This document shows, piece after piece, positions 8,477-15,647 of a stretch of DNA of 15,647 nucleotides (positions are counted from its first letter, which is position 1; each line of letters opens with the position of its first letter). Source of the DNA: Cerioporus squamosus (taxonomy: Eukaryota > Basidiomycota > Agaricomycetes > Polyporales > Polyporaceae); the NCBI GenBank assembly GCA_022592435.1, contig JABYQS010000676.1:1-15647 (forward strand), in the 5' to 3' direction. Below the pieces are notes generated by a model, which worked only from the letters and a program-made list of their open reading frames with translations, searched no databases and had not been told where the DNA came from. A program made the position numbers and the translations under genes.

Positions 8477-9187
8477 GGTGAATGGGTCCGCAGATGCCTC
8501 TGGCAGTCTGCACAGTCCGTAGTGTCGTATGGACTGATGGTTAGCAGCAAAGTTCAGCAAGTCACTACAACTCGCAAAGATGACAGTTATGGGCGCCTGT
8601 CTGCCGCCGGATGCGTAACGCAGCTTCTCGGCAGCATCTCTCATCGCTTTGACCTCCTCTTTACTCCGGATTACCCTGGATCACCTCTTCCTCTCAGACT
8701 GATAGATCGTCGTCATTCTGAGCAACGCCTCCGCAAAGGACGGTACCCGACACGCTTGGAAACAGCGCCTTCGCCACGGAGGGAGTTAGTTAGCTGAGAT
8801 CTGGATGCAGGCACGCCTCCGGACACTACACATCCAAGTAACCACAGGTCCATCCGCGTGTCTCTGTACAGCGTCGACGACGCGTTAGCAACATTGAACG
8901 AGTACAACGATACAAGGGCTCCAGTCCTCGCCCGTCTGAACGTCCTTGGTGCGTCCTTGTAATTCTCGCTGGAAGCTCGTTTCCGCTTACGACAGTCTGG
9001 TGATGCCATTGTCCTGTGCAGATCACGCTAGCCGTGCAACCCAGCGATCGCCCTCGAGGCTCTACAGGATCTTGGTCAGGAGCTTCTCGTCAGCCCTACT
9101 TAGCTTCCACCTCAAACTCCGTCGGGGATTATTCGTACAGATACATCGTCCAAGCTTCTGCCTTCATAACCATCACGGCAGCCTGTC
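8477..9187. promoter_or_regulatory. Divergent intergenic region between the RMND1-like gene and the Zn2Cys6 regulator gene
   Basis: The two genes point away from each other across 711 bp, so both promoters and 5' leaders must lie here. Pyrimidine-rich tracts (for example near 8650-8700) fit fungal promoters, but I can assign no specific factor site or TATA box with confidence. An open stretch at 8798-8962 (plus) looks protein-like but has no start codon. Confidence 0.4.
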
Positions 9188-12100
9188 ATGGCGCAACATC
9201 CTACCCACCCTCCGCATCCCCAGTTTCTCGACGTCGACTGGCCGGGGCCCCAGCATAACGAACCCATCCTGCCGCAACCTCTCCAACTCGAGAACGAGTA
9301 CGATATTGACCCCTCGCGCTACGACATTCTCCAGAACGACGTCCCACTCATGGATCGCCGCCGTCCGCAGCAGGGCTCCGGATATATGTTGAATGACTTT
9401 GGCAGGCAGCAGTTCGGAGGCACGGGTGACTATGCCTTCACTTTCCCCAACCCTCAGTCCCAGTCCCAGTCCCAGTCCCAGCACTTCGGTGCTCTCTACA
9501 ATGGCGGCCAGTACTACCACGATCAAACGGCCCAATTTCCCGGCATGCCCTTCGGGAGCACGTCCCAGTCGATGCCCAGCTCTCCCTACTACGCCGCTGA
9601 AGACACCCCCGCGTTTACGTACAGCCAAGGCCAGGGTCTCCCTGTCAGGCAGCACGCGCGTTCCAGCTCCAATCCTGGCAATCCGGGTCTGACTCCGACT
9701 GTTCGCTCGTTCCAGGGCGAGCAGACGCCTGTGTATTCCAATGTCCCATCTCCCATGACGCCCAACTTCGGATCGTCGCCGAACTATGGCCCTGGGATGG
9801 GCGTGCAGCCCGGGATGCCGTACCATGATCGGGGACACATTGACAGCATTGGAGCGCCGCATGCGTCTAAGCGGATGCGCGTGCTGGACGACGGAGAGGG
9901 CGAAGTGTCCTCTGCGGACGGAGATACACATGAAGACGGAGGGACGCAGGCGAAGGAAGGCGGGAAGGCGCCGAAGCCGTGAGTGCAACGTTTCCCCTTG
10001 AACTGTATATGGCCATGTCTTGACCGAGAGTGGGTGCATCTAGCTTGGGAGCGTGCGCGCGTTGCAAAGGCCTGAAGGTGCGCCTGTTCACGCGTCTACG
10101 TTGTATGGCTTGATCTTACCTCGCATGCTGTCATGTGTAGGTCAAATGCGAGTTCAAGACGGACCCTGACATCTGCAAGCGTTGCCTCAATGGCGGGCAC
10201 GAATGTGTCATTCCTGGTCGGAAGAAGCGGCGAGCACCCCCGTACGCAGCCTCTATCTCACAGCTTCTGGGTCTGGGAGCTTATACGCGCTGTTGAACTG
10301 TCCTCAGGAGACGTGATCTGCTCCTGGGTCAGATCCGCGAACAGGCAGCCAAGATCGAGGAGCTCATGAAGCAGCTGGAGCAGGCAAACAAGCGGGCCAG
10401 TCAGAAGGCTGTAAAGAGTGAAGGGGCCAACGCTGCCTCTCCTTCCCATTCCGCTTCCGGGTCCACAGCAGACTTGTCGAATTTCTCGACTGGCGAGCTG
10501 ACGGGGTCTGAGATCGGTACTCCGGAACCGGCGTCAGACCACCTAACAAAGCCGGACGTTCTGGACTGGATTGCCAAGGCGCGTCAGTCAATGGAGGCGT
10601 TCGGTGGGTACATCAACATGGGTGGCCCGAGCGTCACGAAAGACATGCTCGGCGAGGACGTACTGGGTTGGAAGGACAGCAGCAGCGAAGAGGGAGATTC
10701 CGCTGGGCAGGACGACGCGGACGAGACGAAGAGTGACATCCACGTCGAGGTACAGGATGTTGACGCCCCCAGGTCTGAACCACAGCGGGGTCGTACGCGG
10801 CCAGAAGGCCCAGGTGCCGCTGAGGCGAGTACGTCGGCGACTGAGACCGGAACGGCGAGCAGCACCACGCAGAGCTCGCGCCGGAAGAAGAGTCGCACCG
10901 GTGCTGGGCGCGAGAAGCTTGCGATCCTTCCGAACGAGGTTGCCCCGATCGGAATGCTTGCGAACCTCAGTCTGAAGAAGTCGAGGAGCCGGAGGTCGAG
11001 TCGCAGTCGTAGCGTCAGCACGGTGGACGACAATGAGTATGGAGTGGCAAATGACGACTACTTCCGTGCGAATAGTACGTGAACTCGTCTCTTCGGCATG
11101 CAGTTCGGGACTGACACAATCTTGAAGGTCCAGGACCGGATCGACCCATAATGTATGCACAACATCAAACACCATATATTCTGCGCAGCGGCTTGGTGAC
11201 CCCTACAGACGTAGAAAAGCTGTTCAAGATGTATGCACACCAGTCCATATTCTGCGTCATTTCACTGACCTTTCTCCAGTTATTTCGATTATATCAACCC
11301 AAATGTATCACTCCTAGACCCTGTACTCTACACCGCTCAGAAGACTTATTGGAGGAGTCCTTTCTTGTTTACTGCTAGTGAGTGTCTCCGACGTATCTGA
11401 TGGCGTCGCATTGACTCGCTTTCCAGTCTGTGGCATATCTTCCAGGTTTTACTCCGAGCGTCCGGGGTTGTATCAACAAGCTATGACTTGCGCTCGTCTC
11501 GCCGGAGGATCAACACTCATCGGAGGCAGAAGAGCGTAGAGACTGTCGCGGCATACATCTTGCTTGCTCTGTATCCTGTCCGGCCAGGAAATGGGAGGAG
11601 GACCGTTGCTGGGTCTACCTGGGCCTCGCCATCCGGTGCGTATATCCCGTGTATGCCACAGATTCAGGGACTGACCTTATCATTTTTCAGCATCGCAACC
11701 GACATCAACCTGCACCATCCTCACACAGCCCAGCCGCAGAACGAGCAGCACGCTCGAGAGATGCTCAACCGTACCCGCGTATGGCTCAACTGCTCAATGT
11801 TGATCGTTCTATGGCTTCGCAGTACGGCAAGGCGCCCATCATCAGCAACACCGACTACGTGGCCAACCACACAGAGTCTGGTACAAGAGCTCTCCGTACA
11901 ACATCCCGGATATTGACATCCACCTGTGCGGGTACAATGCCGAGCTGAAGGTCCTTGCAGAGTACCGTTTCACCATCTTCAGTGATCCGGACCATCCAGT
12001 GGGGCTTAACAAGGTCAGTTGACCAGACTGACCCTGCCCGGTCTCACCATCGCTCACCCCTTGCTAGAATCTCGACGTCACTGTTGAAGCTAGCAAACGG

Positions 12101-13249
12101 ATGATCAGCTTGCGCGCCTGTGGGAGACTTGGGCTGCGCGCATGCGGGAGGAGAACAACAACTCCCCGGTCTTCCAGTTCCGAATGCATCTCCTGAAGGT
12201 AGCGATCAGCTATGCTCGGATGACAGCCCTCGCATTCGCCTTCCAGCACACATTTGGTCGAGACCCCTCACAAGGTTTCAGCGACACGTTCTTCTGGAGG
12301 GTCAGTTCGATCCGGACTCATCTGTGATACAGTAACTCACTTCTTCTGCCAGTGCCTTCGCGCATCAAAGATCTCATCAGGACACTTGTGGACAACATCG
12401 GTGTGCCCGAATTGCGTACGTCTCTCTCGGGCTCTCGTCGGCATCTTGTGTTCACAATGCGGGACATGCAGGTATCTACCTGCGCCATGGTCCAGACTCA
12501 GAATGTGTCTTCGTAACCTTCACTTGCGCATTCCTCATAAAGGTACATATCTTAGCATCGTGTCTATCTTCCTCGTGCTGATTCTTGTGATTCAGTTGCT
12601 AAGCCCCAAGTTTGCTACCTACATCCCCCGTGAAACGCGAGTGGAGATTCGATCTATGGTGGAAGAAGTCTCCGACTTCCTAGGTTCTCCCGACATTGCC
12701 ATCGACGACCGCCATGGTCCCAAGATGTACTCGCGATTCCTCAAGGGCCTTCTTGAGACCCCTCTGGCAACCATAGATCACTCGCCTACGGCTCTGAAGC
12801 GCGCGATGAGGTCCCTTGCAGCATCTCCATCTGACCTCGACCATGCTTCTGACCGGCCCAGTGCGTCCCCCGCCCCGCCTCCTGCCTCCTCCTCTCCTCC
12901 GGCGAAGATGGAACGTCAACCCAGAACCAGGCAACGTCTCCGACTGACTCGCAGATGTTCGAGGGTCTTGGGCTGCAATACCCAGAAGATCAAATGTCGC
13001 AACCCGTAGATGCTGCGGAGCTATATGCACCGCCGCTGCCCTTCGATACCGAGCTCTTGCACTCTATGCAGGCGCTCACCGAGTCAAACTGGTCGAACAT
13101 GGTGTTGCCCGGTAAGACATAAACCTTTGAATAACCAGCCACGACGACTGACTGAGATGTCCCTGACAGGATTTAACTGGATGGATTCCATACAACCAGA
13201 TACGGACGTTCAGATGCGCTTCAATGACTCTCAAGCTGTGACCCACTGA
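9188..13249 (+). CDS. Zn(II)2Cys6 transcription factor with fungal-specific regulatory domain (frame interrupted in the 3' half)
   Basis: Thirteen exons: 9188-9978, 10044-10077, 10141-10241, 10308-11074, 11128-11230, 11280-11377, 11427-11635, 11691-12013, 12068-12300, 12353-12415, 12472-12542, 12596-13111 and 13170-13249. Restoring seven single missing bases gives about 1,131 residues. Residues 1-260 are Gln/Pro/Ser-rich and look disordered. The zinc cluster is assembled from three exons as C-x2-C-x6-C-x8-C-x2-C-x6-C (C268, C271, C278, C287, C290, C297), followed by GRKKRRAPP and a heptad linker (RRDLLLGQIREQAAKIEEL) for dimerisation. The later part matches the fungal-specific domain (YFDYINPN, RFYSERPGLYQQAM, QKSVETVAAYILLALYP, KWEEDRCWVYLGLAI, LNRTRVWLNC). 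The C-terminus is acidic and probably activating. It resembles basidiomycete regulators of the Lentinula PriB / protease-regulator PrtT-like group, from memory and unverified. Apparent one-base losses lie near 11527, 11580, 11793, 11878, 12096, 12370 and 12907. It converges on the ABC gene. Confidence 0.83.
9455..9481 (+). repeat. CAGTCC hexamer tandem repeat within the regulator coding sequence
   Basis: Four exact CAGTCC units followed by CAG encode an alternating Gln-Ser tract in the disordered N-terminal region. Such in-frame hexamers can change length without breaking the frame. Confidence 0.9.
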
Positions 13250-13391
13250 ACTCTCTTGCTTCTCTTTGCTGTTCTTCGTACTTGTGTTGGATATGTCTTC
13301 AGGCTATCGTCTCATGCTCGTGTTGTCGTGCCAAATGTAACTCTACAGTACTCTAATCTGTCCGAACCCATTATGTACTGGTACTGGTAGC
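13250..13391. other. Convergent 3' region between regulator and transporter genes
   Basis: About 140 bp separate the two stop codons, so the 3' untranslated regions probably overlap as antisense transcripts. If the transporter frame is taken as read, its stop falls at 13343 and the gap shrinks to 93 bp. Confidence 0.5.
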
Positions 13392-15647
13392 CTACGCGAT
13401 CTTGGACCGAGAACGCTCGATCTCTCTAGTGTAATGCCACTGCGTTCACACATCCCGTGGAAGATCCCGTCCCGAAGATTGAACAAGTTCTGCGGAGTGT
13501 CGAATTCCTGTCCGGGATGTCAGTCGAGAACAGCAGCGTTGCCTTGAGGTAAAACGTACCGCAATCTTGCCAGCCTCTAGGACAAGGATCCGGTCATACG
13601 AGATGATGGTGCGCAAGCGATCTGCCGAACAAACAGTCAAGAAGACGTCCATGTTTGCAGAAGCCGTGGCAGTACTCACGGGCGATGCACAACAGGGTCT
13701 TGTGGCTGAACTGCGTCTGGATGGTGTGCTGGATCTTCGAGTCCGTCTCTAGTCAACAGACGCGGTGGCCTCGTCCAGCACTGCAAGACTACTCAGCACC
13801 ATATATGCCTCACAACCCCCTGGGACTGTACGTACCGACGACCTGGCTGTCCTTAACCAGTGCACGAGCGAGGCTCAACAAGCTACGCTCGCCCACGCTG
13901 AGATTGGAGCCTTCGCTCTCAATGACGGTATCAAGGTTGAACCGGGAGGTAGGCGTGTGCGTCCCATCGACGTCAACCTTCGGGGACTCGACGAGGAAGG
14001 ACCGATGCAGAGCATCCCACAGTTGCGCGTCGGTCTGTCATAATTGTGAGCGACTGGACAAGGTTGATCTTGACAGATCTACGTACGTAAAGGTTGAATG
14101 GATCCAAGTTCGAGCGAATAGTGCCGCTGAACAGAAGTGGCTGTGTGCCGTGGTTGTGTCAGCGCAGTATCAAGAACAACGGCCAGGGTTGGACGTACGT
14201 CTTGCGGGATGATCGAGATCTTGCTACGCAAATCCTTCAATCCGAGCTCAGAGATGTCGATCCTGCAAGATACGCATCAGCATATTTGCCAGACGTGTGA
14301 ACACGTCGTACCCGTCGATGGTGATAGAACCGGCAGCCAACTCGACGATGCGGAACAGTGCCAACATCAAAGTGGACTTTCCTGCACCCGTTCTACCGAC
14401 GACACCATCTTCTCTCGCCGCCCTTGATCTGCATAGACAGGCCCTTGAGGACGAAAGGCAAGCCCGGCCTGTAGCGCATGGCGACGTCCTTGAACTCGAT
14501 GGCGCCTTCAGCAGGCCAGTCTGCTGGCGGTTTGCGGTCGGCGATCTCATGCGGCGCCTCCTGTGGGATGTGCTCTTCTCGACTGTATTCCAAGACTGAC
14601 GAAAGACGAGGTGAGCTGAGGTATGAGATTACCGGGAGGAAAACGTACTGCGCTCGACGGAACTCATGTAGTTCTGCCAGGATGCATAAGCAGAGACCCC
14701 CGAAATCGTACATCGTACTCACCTCCACTTCAGCGGATTGCCGAGTGAGCATACCACACAGCTGGGTCAGCGAGGCTGGGATGAACTTGTCAGCCGCTGG
14801 CAGAACGCCGATGTATTGTAGCACTCACTAGTATATGTCAGGACCAGACCAATTTCTGCGGGTTGATGCCAGTAGCGTTGGAGACGGCGAGCATCGCGAC
14901 CTGTGGACGGACATCGACAATGATCGACGACACATAGGGGTCGTCCGGTACTCACGATGAAGGTCATGATGCCACCAAGCATATCCAAACGGATGGCGAG
15001 CCATCTTTGTACTCGCAATGTGAATAGAGGATAGCACGCATAACCGGAAGGAGACGCACCTCTGATTCGTGATAGTCAAGTAAGCAGCCCTGTCCTCGAG
15101 GTCCACATAGTACTCGTTGTCGCGGAGGAAGCGGCTGATCTCCCCATAACTGCGAATGGTGGGCAACCCGACAGGGACTCCGCAAAGTGCGCGTATAAGA
15201 GCGAGCGGAGCATGTTGTCTGTGCACCATCAGTACCATGCGAACTGAACGCAATCATGGCCTCTCACCAAGGCGTTTAAGCTCTCGTGCGCTGGCCCGAT
15301 AGAACCCGGCAAAGTAACTGTAGCCAACGGCGATCCCGACAGCAGCGATGACTGATAGAAGTGGTAGCTATAAGCATGCATCCGGCGCTAAATATGCCTG
15401 TTTGCACTTACTGAAGTAATGCTCGACGACGGTGACAATGACGACACTGCCGAAGACGTTCGCCAATGTGAGGACAACTACAGAGTTTATCAGCCTTCAG
15501 CCCTGCCTGACGAAGGAGACATTCTACTGACGCAAACGCATAGAGACTGCCAAGGTTGATCAGTGATCACGTTCCGAACGACGAATACAAACCGCTTACC
15601 TGGCAGTTGGTTGTCGATATCTTGAGATGAGAGATGTTGGATATCAG
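13392..15647 (-). CDS. ABCC-type (Yor1-like) ABC transporter, C-terminal half, cut by window end and frame-interrupted
   Basis: At least 16 short exons run leftward from the window edge: 15647-15600, 15546-15532, 15477-15412, 15351-15268, 15218-15060, 15004-14956, 14900-14829, 14775-14723, 14673-14649, 14595-14312, 14262-14199, 14140-14087, 14034-13836, 13780-13680, 13621-13560 and 13507-13392. The first part is the second membrane domain ([43 protein letters not shown]). The second nucleotide-binding domain follows: Walker [11 protein letters not shown]-loop [20 protein letters not shown], signature [15 protein letters not shown], Walker [12 protein letters not shown] and switch His in CIAHRL. 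Yor1-like ABCC pumps export organic anions and drugs. The apparent frame breaks are near 15165, 14859, 14404-14414 (just before Walker A), 13751 and 13430. Read literally, the last exon stops at 13343; correcting a one-base loss gives an ending like [10 protein letters not shown] at 13392, a more natural tail for this family. Confidence 0.82.

Noticed and set aside
9173..10039. 288-codon minus-strand open frame opposite the first regulator exon
   Set aside because: The plus strand here joins in frame to the zinc cluster, so the minus frame is a shadow; its composition is low-complexity His/Arg/Gly/Leu.
9188..15647. Calling the regulator and transporter pseudogenes
   Set aside because: The breaks are all apparent single-base losses in short runs, shared by both neighbouring genes, while splice sites and motifs are intact. 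Sequence error explains this more simply.
1..15647. CRISPR arrays, tRNA, rRNA or a biosynthetic or defence cluster
   Set aside because: No regularly spaced repeats, no tRNA-like arms and no core biosynthetic enzymes were seen, and the gene structure is eukaryotic.

Overview
The window looks like nuclear DNA of a filamentous basidiomycete, most likely an agaricomycete. Genes are closely packed and cut by many short introns (about 46-86 bp), with donors such as GTACGT and GTGAGT and with CTNAC-like branch sites. The proteins also fit: a Zn(II)2Cys6 regulator with a fungal-specific domain, an RMND1/Rmd1-type mitochondrial protein and a Yor1-like ABCC transporter. I ran no database search; all names come from motifs and from reading across splice sites.

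Left part (1-6142), mobile DNA. Two different DNA transposons lie 61 bp apart. The first (304-2369) has CACTA-type inverted ends and two terminal clusters of the 7-mer TCAATGT in both orientations. Inside it are minus-strand exon/intron remnants of an unidentified gene and a TCC microsatellite, so it looks like a non-autonomous element carrying a gene fragment. The second (2439-6134) is a complete-looking 3.7 kb element with a 12-bp perfect terminal inverted repeat and an exact 8-bp target duplication (ACTCAGAG). It encodes one intact two-exon protein of 952 residues: a coiled coil followed by a candidate RNase H-like (D, D, CxxH, E) transposase core. I cannot place it in a standard superfamily, and it is the best candidate here for something undescribed.

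Middle (6143-9187). A gene-poor stretch holds a degraded minus-strand coding relic (6609-6817). Next is a six-exon minus-strand gene (6979-8476) for a mitochondrial RMND1/Rmd1-family (DUF155) membrane protein. A 0.7 kb divergent promoter separates it from the regulator gene.

Right part (9188-15647). A 13-exon plus-strand gene (9188-13249) encodes a Zn2Cys6 transcription factor. A minus-strand gene (13392-15647, cut by the window end) encodes the C-terminal half of an ABCC-type transporter, and the two genes converge. From about 11.5 kb onward both are hit by about 13 apparent single-base losses, nearly all in short same-base runs. The genes to the left are clean. Because both genes are affected on opposite strands, always as losses, I favour a low-quality stretch of assembly over true gene death.
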